Counted from the stretch's first letter, positions 33,951-43,183 are shown. The stretch is 64,000 nucleotides of DNA from Rothia endophytica (GCF_928381505.1 NZ_CAKMSJ010000002.1:1-64000), one strand, 5' to 3'. Translations and numbers: made by a program. The notes: generated by a model from the letters alone, not told the origin.

Positions 33951-34709
33951 TCATTCTCCTTCTGCCCTGAGAATACTCTCGGACTGTTTCTCAGGTGGGT
34001 GCAGACCCGTGACGCGCAGGGTGATGTTGATGCGCCCCTCCGGTAGCAGGCAGCCGGGTGGGGTAGTGCCCTCCAGAAGCTTGGGCACCCCGTGATACAT
34101 GAAACGGCTGGGCCCACCAAAGACCAGAAGATCACCGGAGGCGAGCAGAATGTCTTGGTAGGGCCTGGTTTTTGTTTCGGTATTGCCCGCTCTGAACAGC
34201 GCCGTCTGGCCAATGGAAAGCGAGACGACCGGGGCACTGCAACGCTCCTCTTTATCCTGGTGCATGCCCATGGACGTCCCCGGAGCGTAGTAATTGATAA
34301 GTGCCATATCCGGGCTGTAGGTCTCAGCCCAGGCTGCTAACTCAGCCTCGGAAAGCTGGGGCCAGTAGCTGGTGTGAGAGCTGCTATAGGCGTCCTGAAG
34401 TGCCTTTCTGCCCACCCCCACCAGCCAATCTGGCACCGGGGATGGCGCGCGTCCACCAAATTCTGGTGCTGACTGGCTGTAGCTGTAGTTGCTCCAGTGC
34501 CAGCCTAGGGAGGTTAGCTTAACCGACATTTTCTTACCGTAAATTTCGGGGTGGTGAGGCGGTATGCTGCCAGCACCCCAGCGGTGGAACTGAGCAACCA
34601 GAAAATCCTGCTGCTCAGCGGTGAGCCAGCCGGGCAGGTGAACAACGCCGGGCGCCAGCTCCTGCGGCTGGCGGGGCAAGAAGCTATCAGTAAAGAGGGC
34701 GTCGACCAC
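33951..34709 (-). CDS. alkB: alkylated DNA dioxygenase AlkB
   Basis: 252 residues. Fe(II) ligands His150, Asp152 (MHQDKEE) and His206 (MYHGVP), 2-oxoglutarate contacts Arg226 and Arg232 with AlkB spacing (GRINITLR), and the NYYAPG motif. It oxidatively removes methyl groups from 1-methyladenine and 3-methylcytosine. The GTG start shares its G with the TAG stop of ogt, so the two are translationally coupled. Confidence 0.93.
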   Translation of the reverse strand: MVDALFTDSFLPRQPQELAPGVVHLPGWLTAEQQDFLVAQFHRWGAGSIPPHHPEIYGKKMSVKLTSLGWHWSNYSYSQSAPEFGGRAPSPVPDWLVGVGRKALQDAYSSSHTSYWPQLSEAELAAWAETYSPDMALINYYAPGTSMGMHQDKEERCSAPVVSLSIGQTALFRAGNTETKTRPYQDILLASGDLLVFGGPSRFMYHGVPKLLEGTTPPGCLLPEGRINITLRVTGLHPPEKQSESILRAEGE

Positions 34710-35239
34710 TAGAAGAGCTGACCCTTTTCTTCAGCTGAAGGGGACTCCAAATCCAGCAGAAATTCTTTGCGGTCCAGCCCACCGGCGTAACCGGTCAACT
34801 TCCCGTCAGCTGATAGGACGCGATGGCAGGGGATGAAGATAGAGCACTTATTACGGCCTACCGCCTGGCCAACCGCCTGCGCAGGTGCATGCGGGCCCAC
34901 CACCTTGCTAATGGCTCCGTAGGTGGTGGTGTAACCGTAGGCGATGCCCTTGAGATGCTCCCAAACCGCTAACTGAAAGTCGGTGCCTTCGGGGTGCAAA
35001 GCGACCTCAAAGGTGGTGCGGGTGCCATCGAAGTATTCTGTAAGCTCTCGAGCTGCCTGTGCCAAGACCGGGTGGTCGGTGAGGTCTTTGCGTTCGCCTA
35101 AATCACGAGCCATGGGAAAGTGCGCCTGACCTTCAAAATAAGCACCAATGATCGCTTCATTTTCTGCAACCAGGTACATGCCCCCTAGAGGTGACTCAAA
35201 GATACCGTAGATGCGCTGGGGCAGGTCAGTTTCACTCAT
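34709..35239 (-). CDS. ogt: methylated-DNA-protein cysteine methyltransferase
   Basis: 176 residues with the active-site PCHRV (Cys138) and the following GKLTGYAGGLDRKEFLLDLE. N-terminal ribonuclease-H-like domain of Ogt/MGMT. It transfers methyl groups from O6-methylguanine to itself. First gene of the minus-strand operon ogt-alkB-tag-hydrolase. No Ada-type regulator domain is present. Confidence 0.93.
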   Translation of the reverse strand: MSETDLPQRIYGIFESPLGGMYLVAENEAIIGAYFEGQAHFPMARDLGERKDLTDHPVLAQAARELTEYFDGTRTTFEVALHPEGTDFQLAVWEHLKGIAYGYTTTYGAISKVVGPHAPAQAVGQAVGRNKCSIFIPCHRVLSADGKLTGYAGGLDRKEFLLDLESPSAEEKGQLF

Positions 35240-35270
35240 AACTCTATTGTGACACGTGACATGGCAGGGC

Positions 35271-35580
35271 TGGTGACGGCGAAGCCGTTGTTGACGTGAT
35301 GGTAGGGGCCGCTAAAAACATCAACGACTTCAAGGGTATGGGCTTGGACGTCGTCGTTGACTACGCTGACTTGAATACCTAGCCCATCACTATCAAGCAG
35401 CTCAACATACTGGGTTCAAAGTCAGGCACCAAGGAAGACCTCGAAGCTCTCTACGAGATGATGAGTTCCGGGGATCTGAACCCTCCGATGAACATCATCA
35501 GCCACGATGAGGTTCCTGCTTCACTGGAGCGTTTGAGCCAGGGCGGTCTTGCCTTTTGCGCCAGCATATTGTTCAAGGAC
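35271..35580 (+). pseudogene. remnant of a zinc-type alcohol dehydrogenase, C-terminal part
   Basis: Reading from 35284, the frame gives VVDVMVGAAKNINDFKGMG, DVVVDYADLNT, an in-frame TAG at 35380-35382, then ITIKQLNILGSKSGTKEDLEALYEMMSSGDL and EVPASLERLSQGGL. This matches the last third of medium-chain alcohol dehydrogenases (typically SGDLxP...EIPEALERL..GG). The N-terminal part with the zinc sites is absent. A clear gene relic filling the 414-bp gap between ogt and the ArsC-like gene. Confidence 0.75.
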
Positions 35581-35640
35581 AAGGAGAGCCGGGGCAGCCT
35601 TAGCCGATTCAGTGGGCTCCCGCCCCGCTGCACAACCGCG

Positions 35641-35646
35641 TAGACT
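35641..35646 (+). promoter_or_regulatory. -10 box of leaderless arsC-like mRNA
   Basis: TAGACT ends 7 nt before ATG 35654; no ribosome site is visible. Same arrangement as the P450 gene. Confidence 0.5.
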
Positions 35647-35653
35647 AGCCCTT

Positions 35654-36073
35654 ATGGCACATACTCACCCCACCGTACTTTTTGTTTGCAATACCAACGG
35701 CGGCAAGTCCCAGATGGCTGCCGCTCTGGCAGCCCTAGACGTGCCCCACGTCTTTACCGCTATCTCAGCGGGCCTTACCCCAGCTGATGCCGTCAATGGG
35801 CAGGCGGCTGCCTCCCTGGCAAAGATTGGGGCGGATATGGCCTCCAAAACGCCCACCCAGTTGACCGACGACATGCAGCGCTCAGCTGACTTGGTCGTCA
35901 CGGTGGGGGATGCCGTTACCCCTGAACTCGAAGGCGTCAAATACGTGCGCTGGAACATCATCGACCCATCAGTCTTTGGTGCTAAGGGTGATGCCCGCAT
36001 GGACAAGCTGCGCGATGACCTGCGTGAGCGCGTCAACGACCTGGCGGGAGAATTTGGCACCTGCTGCAGCTAA
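35654..36073 (+). CDS. ArsC/low-molecular-weight phosphatase-like protein with CX5K
   Basis: 139 residues. The fold matches LMW tyrosine phosphatase/arsenate reductase (VLFVCNTNGGKSQMAAAL, later WNIIDPSVFG and DDLRERVNDL). The P-loop reads C12-NTNGG-K18 where the family normally has C-x5-R; Lys replaces the oxyanion-binding Arg. A CCS ending is present. No ars genes are near. It may be a mycothiol-linked reductase variant or have a changed activity. Start chosen at ATG 35654 with a leaderless promoter. Confidence 0.72.
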   Translation: MAHTHPTVLFVCNTNGGKSQMAAALAALDVPHVFTAISAGLTPADAVNGQAAASLAKIGADMASKTPTQLTDDMQRSADLVVTVGDAVTPELEGVKYVRWNIIDPSVFGAKGDARMDKLRDDLRERVNDLAGEFGTCCS

Positions 36074-36086
36074 GCGAGGTATCGAT

Positions 36087-37289
36087 ATGTTGAAGAACCT
36101 TGTAGTTGCAGCCGATGAACGCGCTGAAGCTCTGGACCGCCTGATTCTCAGGGGCGCTGACCGGCAACTCACCGGTGTGGATGCCGGCGATATCGTGGTG
36201 CTAGAAGACAGCAGCGGGGCGTTGACTCTGCATGCTCTAGCTACAGTTCTCGCTGAGACCGACACGGCTCGCAGGGTGCTGGTACGTTCTCGCTCCTACC
36301 AACAGGCCCGCGCTATGCGCACCTTGGCTGACCGGCTGCTGGAAGGTCTGGGGCAAGATGCCGTAGCTCGACTAGTAGTTGCTGGACTGGACACCGAAGC
36401 GCTGGACCTCGAAACAGCTCTAGCGGAATGTTCGCTGAAGCCCACCCTGGCACTGGGGCGCCTCCCCAAAACCTTGTCAGCCCTGGATGACTGGAGCCGT
36501 GCTCTGGCCCGCCACAGCGCCCTGGCTACTACCGAGTTTTCGCTCTGCCTGGGCGGCAACACCAAGCACATGACCCGCACCATGAACACAGTGCTAGAGC
36601 AAAGCTTTGGTGAGGTCTGGGCTGGACGCGGTCAGGGCAAGTTTCGTGCCCTGCTAGCAAAGGCACCTCGCCAGAGCGTTCTGGCCCATACCGCCGAAGA
36701 GACCCAGATAGCGGCAGGCACTCTGCTGGGTCTGGGTGGTGTTTTCTCCGGTGGCCGTGAGGACCGCGGGGGAGCCTACCTGGCAGATATTGCCTGCGAC
36801 CTGCTCCCTCAGCTACCGCGGTCTGCTGGCGGTGAAGCTGTGCGCGTCCTTGATTTGGGCTGCGGCAACGGCTCAGTATCCCTGCGACTGCTGCACCGGG
36901 CGCAAGAACTCAGCCTGCCCTTGGTGCTCACCGCCACCGATCTGGATGCGGACGCCGTGCGTTCGGCTACCCAGACCCTGGCTCCCTACAAAGCAGGGGA
37001 GCAGACAGTCACCGTCACCTGGGACGATGCTTCCGCTGGTTCTGCGTCGGGAAGCTTTGATCTGCTGCTGCTCAACCCGCCCTTCCACGAGGGCACCAGA
37101 TTGGATGCTACTATGGTGCGTCCCTTGCTGGACGCCGCCACCCGGCTACTGGCCCTGGACGGGCAGCTGCTGCTGGTGCATAATTCGCACCTGCGCTACC
37201 GCGCCCAGCTAGAAGACCGTTTTGAGGAGGTGGAGCAGCTGGGCCGCAATGGCACTTTCACGGTGCTGAGCGCCTGCAACCCCCTTTAG
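36087..37289 (+). CDS. RlmG/RsmC-like rRNA guanine-N2 methyltransferase
   Basis: 400 residues, close to RlmG length. N-terminal domain typical of the duplicated RsmC/RlmG fold (about 1-190, with DDWSRALARHSALATTEFSLCLGGNTKHMTRTMN-like region) and a C-terminal SAM domain with VLDLGCGNGSVSLRLL and the catalytic NPPFHEG. Such enzymes methylate G1835 of 23S or G1207 of 16S rRNA. ATG 36087 has GAGG ahead; 13 nt after the ArsC-like stop. Confidence 0.85.
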   Translation: MLKNLVVAADERAEALDRLILRGADRQLTGVDAGDIVVLEDSSGALTLHALATVLAETDTARRVLVRSRSYQQARAMRTLADRLLEGLGQDAVARLVVAGLDTEALDLETALAECSLKPTLALGRLPKTLSALDDWSRALARHSALATTEFSLCLGGNTKHMTRTMNTVLEQSFGEVWAGRGQGKFRALLAKAPRQSVLAHTAEETQIAAGTLLGLGGVFSGGREDRGGAYLADIACDLLPQLPRSAGGEAVRVLDLGCGNGSVSLRLLHRAQELSLPLVLTATDLDADAVRSATQTLAPYKAGEQTVTVTWDDASAGSASGSFDLLLLNPPFHEGTRLDATMVRPLLDAATRLLALDGQLLLVHNSHLRYRAQLEDRFEEVEQLGRNGTFTVLSACNPL

Positions 37290-37302
37290 CCTTCCGACCT
37301 GA

Positions 37303-37344
37303 ATAAAAGTACCCGCTGTCTGTGCAGACAGCGGGTACTTTTAT
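37303..37344. terminator. convergent terminator rlmG-like / glpK
   Basis: Perfect 20-bp stem (37303-37322 and 37325-37344; core AGTACCCGCTGTCTG) with A-run and T-run at the ends, so it works in both directions. Confidence 0.92.
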
Positions 37345-37362
37345 GGGGATTTCAGCTGGAGA

Positions 37363-38922
37363 CTAGTCCTGCTCAACGTCCTCATCGACCCATTCGAGGG
37401 TGCGGGCTACAGCCTTCTTCCAGAGGCGGTACTGGCGTTCGACTTCGTCCTGGTCCATTGCAGGTTCCCAGCGCTTGTCTTCTGCCCAGTTGTCGATGAC
37501 ATCCTGCTCGCCGTCCCAGAAACCAACGGCGATACCGGCGGCGTAGGCTGCACCGAGAGCGGTGGTCTCGATGACCTTGGGGCGGATCACGGGTACGCCG
37601 AGGAGGTCTGCCTGGAATTGCATGAGGAACTCGTTGGCGGTCATGCCGCCGTCCACGCGCACTTCTCCGAGGGAAACCTTGGTGCCGGCTGCCTCTGCGT
37701 CAGCGTTCATAGCATCCAGCACCTCGCGAGTCTGGAAGGCAGTTGCCTCCAAGGCTGCGCGGACGATGTGGGCCCGGTTGACATAGCGGGTGAGGCCAAC
37801 GATGACACCGCGGGCATCCGAGCGCCAGTGGGGTGCGAAGAGACCAGAGAAGGCAGGAACGACGTAGGCGCCGCCCGTGTTCTCTACGCTGGTTGCCAGT
37901 TCTTCTGACTCTGCAGCGTTGTCGATCATGTGGAGGTTATCGCGTAGCCACTGAATCAGGGAGCCGGAGACTGCAACTGAACCTTCGAGGGCGTAGACCG
38001 GGTCAGCGTCGCCCAGCTTGTAGGCAACGGTGGTGAGCAGACCGTTTTCTGAGATCACGGGTTCGGTGCCGGTGTTCATGAGCATGAAGTTACCGGTGCC
38101 GTAGGTGTTCTTCGCCATGCCCTTTTCGAAGCAGGCCTGACCGAAGGTCGCTGCCTGCTGGTCGCCTAGGATGCCGGCGATGGGCGTGCCATTGAGTAGG
38201 CCCTTCTTGCGGCCGTAGCCGTACACCTCTGAAGAGGACTTAATCTCGGGCAGCATGCTCATGGGGATGCTCATGTCAGCAGCGATGGACTCGTCCCACT
38301 CCAGAGTCTTGATATTCATGAGCAGGGTACGGGAGGCGTTGGTCACGTCGGTAACATGCACGCCGCCGTTTACGCCGCCGGTGATGTTCCAGAGCACCCA
38401 AGTATCGGTGTTGCCGAAGAGTAGGTCGCCGGCTTCTGCCTTTTCGCGGGCGCCCTCCACGTTATCCAGAATCCACTTGATTTTGGGGCCTGAGAAGTAG
38501 GTGGCGAGGTTCAGACCTACGATGTCGTGGTACTTACCTGCGCCCTCTTCGCCGCCCAGCTCGTCACAGATTTTCTGGGTGCGGGTGTCCTGCCAGACGA
38601 TGGCGTTGTAGATGGGTTTACCGGTGGTCTTGTCCCAGACCACGGCGGTTTCGCGCTGGTTGGTGATACCGACGGCAGCGATTTCGTGGTGGTTGACCTC
38701 AGCTTTAGTCAAGCACTCACCAACAGCCTGGCGCACGTTCTTCCAGATTTCGAGGGGGTCATGCTCAACCCAGCCTGCCTTAGGGAAAATCTGTTCGTGC
38801 TCTAGCTGGCCCACTGATTTGATTTCGCCCGCCTTGGTGAAGAGGATGGCGCGTGAGCTGGTGGTGCCCTGGTCGATGGAAAGAATGTACTTCTTACGCT
38901 CGGGCAGTTCGGTCTTAGTCAT
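37363..38922 (-). CDS. glpK: glycerol kinase
   Basis: 519 residues of the FGGY family. N-terminal phosphate-binding loop [14 protein letters not shown], then [15 protein letters not shown]-like segment and C-terminal FGGY signature [30 protein letters not shown]. It phosphorylates glycerol to glycerol 3-phosphate. RBS AAGGAAG. Last gene of the order glpD-glpF-glpK. Confidence 0.96.
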   Translation of the reverse strand: MTKTELPERKKYILSIDQGTTSSRAILFTKAGEIKSVGQLEHEQIFPKAGWVEHDPLEIWKNVRQAVGECLTKAEVNHHEIAAVGITNQRETAVVWDKTTGKPIYNAIVWQDTRTQKICDELGGEEGAGKYHDIVGLNLATYFSGPKIKWILDNVEGAREKAEAGDLLFGNTDTWVLWNITGGVNGGVHVTDVTNASRTLLMNIKTLEWDESIAADMSIPMSMLPEIKSSSEVYGYGRKKGLLNGTPIAGILGDQQAATFGQACFEKGMAKNTYGTGNFMLMNTGTEPVISENGLLTTVAYKLGDADPVYALEGSVAVSGSLIQWLRDNLHMIDNAAESEELATSVENTGGAYVVPAFSGLFAPHWRSDARGVIVGLTRYVNRAHIVRAALEATAFQTREVLDAMNADAEAAGTKVSLGEVRVDGGMTANEFLMQFQADLLGVPVIRPKVIETTALGAAYAAGIAVGFWDGEQDVIDNWAEDKRWEPAMDQDEVERQYRLWKKAVARTLEWVDEDVEQD

Positions 38923-38952
38923 GGTGACACTTCCTTGTGAATGGGTGGGTGG

Positions 38953-39007
38953 GGCAGGACGCCGGGTAGGTAGCTACCGGTAGCGGGGTGAGCCGCGGCG
39001 TCCTGCC
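38953..39007 (-). repeat. intercistronic hairpin glpF-glpK
   Basis: Perfect 11-bp stem GGCAGGACGCC (38953-38963) / GGCGTCCTGCC (38997-39007) with a GC-rich 33-nt loop that can fold itself (GGTAGCTACC). No T-run in the direction of transcription. It probably sets the relative amounts of glpF and glpK mRNA. Confidence 0.6.
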
Positions 39008-39026
39008 GCTCTATATATGGAGGAGG

Positions 39027-39836
39027 TTAGGCGCCTGCGATGGCAAGAACCGCGGGGACAATGAGTGCTGCTGCGGTTGCGCCAATGATGGGGCCGGCGA
39101 CGGGTACCCAAGAGTAGGCCCAGTCTGATGCTGACTTGTTTTTGATGGGCATCAGAGCGTGAGCGATACGAGGGCCAAGGTCACGTGCAGGGTTGATGGC
39201 GTAGCCGGTGGGAGTGCCCAGGGACAGACCGATAGCGGTAACGATCAGGGCAACAGCAAGAGGTCCAAGACCTGAAGGAGTCTGACCGGAAGCTACCACG
39301 AAGCCGATCAGGACGAAGGTGCCGATAGCTTCGGTGACGACGTTCCAACCGTAGGAGCGAATGGCAGGGGCGGTGCAGAAGACGCCGCGGGAGACGCCGG
39401 GTTCGACGATGTCGAAGTGCTTCTTGAAGGCAAGGTAGGCACCCCAGGCTCCCAAGAAAGCACCCAGGAACTGGCCGGCGAAGTAGACCAGCATAGCGGT
39501 GAAGCCGGGCGCGATGCCGGGGGCAAAATCGTTGCCAGCAACCATCTGGCCGATGGTGACTGCGGGGTTAAGGTGAGCGCCGGAGGGGCCGGAAACATAG
39601 ACACCAGCAAAGACCGCGAAGCCCCAGCCGAAAGCGATGTTGATCCAGTCAGCGCCCTTAGCACCAGACTTGGGTAAACTCACTGCTGCTACAACGCCTG
39701 CACCCAGAAGAAGCAGGATGAATGTGCCCAGGGTTTCTGATGCAAATGCACCTAGGAGGGTGGCGGTGCCGTCAGCATTGACGAGAGCACTTGCCTGCAC
39801 GCTGGCTTCAGTGCCAGTTGCTAATAGTGAGCTCAT
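39027..39836 (-). CDS. glpF: glycerol uptake facilitator (aquaglyceroporin)
   Basis: 269 residues, six transmembrane helices, two half-helices with NPA motifs (GAHLNPAVTIG and AINPARDLGPR). The Asp after NPAR is the mark of glycerol facilitators rather than water-only aquaporins. Start ATG 39836 has AAAGAGG in front; an upstream GTG at 39851 would include that RBS in the reading frame. Confidence 0.94.
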   Translation of the reverse strand: MSSLLATGTEASVQASALVNADGTATLLGAFASETLGTFILLLLGAGVVAAVSLPKSGAKGADWINIAFGWGFAVFAGVYVSGPSGAHLNPAVTIGQMVAGNDFAPGIAPGFTAMLVYFAGQFLGAFLGAWGAYLAFKKHFDIVEPGVSRGVFCTAPAIRSYGWNVVTEAIGTFVLIGFVVASGQTPSGLGPLAVALIVTAIGLSLGTPTGYAINPARDLGPRIAHALMPIKNKSASDWAYSWVPVAGPIIGATAAALIVPAVLAIAGA

Positions 39837-39933
39837 AGAGACCTCTTTCACATCGGTGTGAAGAAAACATCCGGTGGACGTTCCACAAATTATGGTTGGA
39901 TTTTTGGTGGGTTCAAGGCGCCAGCGTTGCTGG

Positions 39934-41676
39934 TTAGCCTACGATAATGGGGACGTTCATCAGATGGTCGGTTGCCCGCTCATCTGAGGTTTCAGTTGAA
40001 GCTGCCTCAATAGCCTCGACGCGCTTGCGGTAGGTGGCTAGCTCGCGCTGCTGAGTTGCCTCGTCCCAGCCCAGTTCTGGTGCCATGATTGAGATAATCT
40101 CTTCGGCAGCAGCCAGGCCACGGTCCTTAGCTTCAAGGTCTAGGCGAACGCGGCGGATGAGCACATCTTCCAGGTGTAGGGCACCTTCTGCGCGCACAGC
40201 CTGCAGGACGTCGGCGCGCAGGAACTGGGGGGCGGCGGCCAGGGGAGCACCCAGTGAGGGGTCCTCTTCAATCTGAGCGATGATGTCGGTCAGTTCAGCG
40301 CCGTAGCGTTCGAGCAGGTGATCGGTGCGGGCAGCGTCCCAACCGTTTTCAGCGGCCAGGGCGTGAGCGCGAGAAGCCAGAACCTCGTAGCCCTCAGCAC
40401 CCACCAGCTTGATGTTTTCGGTGACCGAGGGCAGGGTCTTAGCGCGCTCACCGAGGGCGAAGTCCACGGCGTCCTCTGCCATGACGCGGTAGGTGGTGAG
40501 TTTACCGCCGGCAATAGCGCTCATGCCCGGGGCGATCTGGGTGACGGTATGCTCGCGGGAGACCTTGGTAGAGGACTTATCTGAACCGTCCTTGAGCACC
40601 GGCTGCAGCAGCGGGCGTAGGCCAGCGAAGGTGCTGATAACGTCGTCGTGGGTCAGCTCATCGGCAATGAGCTTGTTGGCCTGCATGAGCACGTAATCGA
40701 TGTCCTCGCGGGTTGCCACGGGGTTGAGGCGATCCTGCTGAGTGTAGGGGGTGTCGGTGGTGCCGATGATCCAGTAGCGCTGCCAGGGGATGATGAAGAG
40801 AACGGACTTTTCGGTCTTGGTGAAGATTCCGCTGGTTGCTTTAATACGGTTGCGGGGCACGGTGATGTGCACGCCCTTGGAGGCAAGTACCTTGAGCCCA
40901 GCGTCCTGGGTGGCTAGAGCTTCGGTTTCTTCGGTCCATACGCCGGTTGCGTTAATGATGTGCTTGGCTTTGACGGTCTTTTCGGCGCCGGTTTCAAGAT
41001 CTAGAATTTTGGCGCCGGTGACCCTACCGCTAGCGTCCTTTTCGACGCCGGTGACCTTGGTGCGAGTGGCTGCTAGTGCACCGTAGCCGGCGGCAGTGCG
41101 GACCAGGTCAATCACCAAGCGGGCATCGTCCACGCGGGCATCATAGAACTGGATGGCGCCAGAGAATGCGGAATCTTTGATGCCGGGGAAGACCTTTTTG
41201 GTGCCGGACTTGGTGAAGTGCTGCTGGGCGGGCACGGTCTTGCGGCCGCCTGCACCAACGAAAGCCAAGGTGTCGTACATGCCGATGCCTACTGCTGAGT
41301 AGGCACGCTCAATGAGGGGTAGCTTGAGGGGCCAGAGGAAGGGCTGCGCCTTGACGAGGTGGGGAGCGGTGCGCTCGAGCAGCAGGCCACGTTCTTTAAG
41401 CGCCTCAGAAACGAGCTTGAAATCTAGGTTGTAGAGGTAACGCAGACCGCCGTGCACCAGTTTGGATGACCAGGCGGAGGTGCCCATAGCCCAGTCACCA
41501 GCATCAACGATAGCGGTGCGCAGGCCACGGGTGGCGGCGTCCAGAGCAATACCTGCACCGGTGACACCACCGCCGATGACGAGAATGTCGACTCCAGCAT
41601 CGTCGGTCATGGCCTCAAGGGCGGCGGTGCGGGAGGCGGCGGTGAGATGGGATTTAGCGGTGAATGTTGCGCTCAT
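39934..41676 (-). CDS. glpD: aerobic glycerol-3-phosphate dehydrogenase
   Basis: 580 residues. FAD-binding motif DILVIGGGVTGAGIALDAATRGLRTAIVDAGD at the N-terminus and the GlpD stretch SSKLVHGGLRYLYNLDFKLVSEALKER, with the C-terminal helical domain. It oxidises glycerol 3-phosphate to DHAP and passes electrons to quinone at the membrane. First gene of the glp operon; its promoter faces the SorC regulator. Confidence 0.95.
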   Translation of the reverse strand: MSATFTAKSHLTAASRTAALEAMTDDAGVDILVIGGGVTGAGIALDAATRGLRTAIVDAGDWAMGTSAWSSKLVHGGLRYLYNLDFKLVSEALKERGLLLERTAPHLVKAQPFLWPLKLPLIERAYSAVGIGMYDTLAFVGAGGRKTVPAQQHFTKSGTKKVFPGIKDSAFSGAIQFYDARVDDARLVIDLVRTAAGYGALAATRTKVTGVEKDASGRVTGAKILDLETGAEKTVKAKHIINATGVWTEETEALATQDAGLKVLASKGVHITVPRNRIKATSGIFTKTEKSVLFIIPWQRYWIIGTTDTPYTQQDRLNPVATREDIDYVLMQANKLIADELTHDDVISTFAGLRPLLQPVLKDGSDKSSTKVSREHTVTQIAPGMSAIAGGKLTTYRVMAEDAVDFALGERAKTLPSVTENIKLVGAEGYEVLASRAHALAAENGWDAARTDHLLERYGAELTDIIAQIEEDPSLGAPLAAAPQFLRADVLQAVRAEGALHLEDVLIRRVRLDLEAKDRGLAAAEEIISIMAPELGWDEATQQRELATYRKRVEAIEAASTETSDERATDHLMNVPIIVG

Positions 41677-41736
41677 AATGGCTCTCCAGAAAAAATACGA
41701 TGGATGTGAAGTCTGTTACCATTTGAACTGCCCAGT

Positions 41737-41778
41737 GCAAAAAACTGCAAAATGTTTGAGCAAAATTTCACTTAGAAT
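41737..41778 (+). promoter_or_regulatory. glpD/sorC divergent control region
   Basis: GCAAAA occurs three times (41737, 41747, 41760), and TAGAAT at 41773-41778 lies 6 nt before the GTG at 41785, the pattern of a leaderless start. The repeats may be regulator contact points; this is inference. Confidence 0.4.
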
Positions 41779-41784
41779 GGGAAA

Positions 41785-42729
41785 GTGATGAGAAAAAGTA
41801 AAAATTTGATGTTTGACGCGGCGCACCTCTACTACGTTGAACACCTAACCATGGCGGCGATCTCTGCCAGGTTGGGGGTTTCCCGGCCTACTGTGTCCAG
41901 GCTTCTGCAGAATGCGCGTGAAAGCGGTGTAGTGACTATTCGGCTCAATGAGGAGCTACGACCCAAGGAGCCTTTAGAGAGCCGGCTGGCAGACCGGTAC
42001 CGGGTTCGCGTTCACGTGGCTCAGGTGCCAGCGGGAGCCAGTGAGACGGTGCGCATGCGCAGTGTAGCGGCGGCAGGCGCTAAGCTCTTGGATTCACTGG
42101 TGCATCATGGCACTGTACTGGGCGTTGCCTGGGGCTCCACCGTGACTGAGGTGGCACACTTTTTGCCCAAACGACCGCTGAACGATGTCACCGTGGTGCA
42201 GCTCAACGGGGCGGGCAATGCCCACCACACCGGCATCCCGTATTCGGGGGCAATTTTGGGCCAGGTGGCTTCTGCCTATAACGCCCGCATGATGCACTTC
42301 CCGGTGCCTGCCTTTTTTGATTTCGCTGATACCAAGGCGGCTATGTGGCGAGAGCGCAGTGTGCGCGGTGTGCTGGCGGTGCAGCGGTCTGCGGACGTTG
42401 CCCTCTTTGGGGTGGGTGCATTTGGCGGCTCTATTCCATCCCATGTGTATGCCGGTGGATATTTTGATGGGGCAGAACTGGCGTCCATGCGAGCGGAGGG
42501 TATTGCTGGCGATATTTGCACGGTGATGATCCGGGAGGATGGCACCTGGGCTGACCTTGATATCAATAAGCGAGCGACCGGGCCGACGCCAGCCGAGCTG
42601 GCGAAGGTGGGCCGCCGTATCTGCGTGGCTGCGGGCGTCCACCGCGCCGCTGCCCTGCGCGGCGCACTCAAAACAGGTGTTATCACCGACCTGGTAGTGG
42701 GCAGTAGCCTGGCGGAGCTGCTTGTCTAA
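41785..42729 (+). CDS. SorC/DeoR-type sugar-phosphate-binding regulator, probable glp regulator
   Basis: 314 residues. N-terminal helix-turn-helix (LTMAAISARLGVSRPTVSRLLQNARESGVVTI) and C-terminal SorC sugar-binding domain (VLGVAWGSTVTEVAHFLP, NGAGNAHHTGIPYSG, and ITDLVVGSSLAELL end). It is divergent from glpD with 108 nt between, so it probably controls glpDFK with a phosphorylated effector such as glycerol 3-phosphate. GTG 41785 or ATG 41788 may be used. Confidence 0.85.
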   Translation: MMRKSKNLMFDAAHLYYVEHLTMAAISARLGVSRPTVSRLLQNARESGVVTIRLNEELRPKEPLESRLADRYRVRVHVAQVPAGASETVRMRSVAAAGAKLLDSLVHHGTVLGVAWGSTVTEVAHFLPKRPLNDVTVVQLNGAGNAHHTGIPYSGAILGQVASAYNARMMHFPVPAFFDFADTKAAMWRERSVRGVLAVQRSADVALFGVGAFGGSIPSHVYAGGYFDGAELASMRAEGIAGDICTVMIREDGTWADLDINKRATGPTPAELAKVGRRICVAAGVHRAAALRGALKTGVITDLVVGSSLAELLV

Positions 42730-42742
42730 CGCCGGGATAGAG

Positions 42743-43183
42743 CTAGAGCGCGGTTAGGTGCGGTGTGCCGCCCGGCCCCTCATTTTCAGTGTTAACTTCG
42801 CCGCGCAGCCGCTCGTAGAGGCCCATGTCCAGCATGAACTCCATGAACTTCTCAGCAGGCATCTTGCGCACATAATCCACCAGCTCGTTGGTTTCGGACT
42901 CGTAGGTCCACGGCTTCGATGACAACCCCATGCGCGCCTTCTTGGAGTAGGCGAAGTCCACCTTGGTGTTAGCATGGGCGCTCTGCCGTAGCCTCTCATC
43001 CTTGGCTGCCTCAGCCACAAAGGTGGTGGCGAAACCTACCTGGTACTCGTCGCTCAGATTGAGCCCGTTGAAGTGCTTATTGACCAGGTCAATGAGGGCA
43101 GAGCGGGCCTTGCGCTCGCGCTCCTGAATCGGTGCCAGACCTGCTTTGAACTGTTTGTTATCTACCCAAAGTAGACCAGACAT
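42743..43183 (-). CDS. uncharacterised protein, possibly a gene fragment
   Basis: 146 residues from ATG 43183 (an upstream ATG at 43204 is possible). Charged and helical. The combination ANTKVDFAYSK and LDMGLYERLRGEV faintly recalls the C-terminal end of type I restriction HsdR subunits (NTKEQFA ... GLYEALR), but the middle does not match and this is only a hint. No RBS is visible. It lies in a patch with broken genes. Confidence 0.4.
   Translation of the reverse strand: MSGLLWVDNKQFKAGLAPIQERERKARSALIDLVNKHFNGLNLSDEYQVGFATTFVAEAAKDERLRQSAHANTKVDFAYSKKARMGLSSKPWTYESETNELVDYVRKMPAEKFMEFMLDMGLYERLRGEVNTENEGPGGTPHLTAL

Noticed and set aside
42743-43183. HsdR (type I restriction) fragment
   Set aside because: Only two short patches look similar; no hsdM or hsdS is nearby, so the call was kept as uncharacterised.
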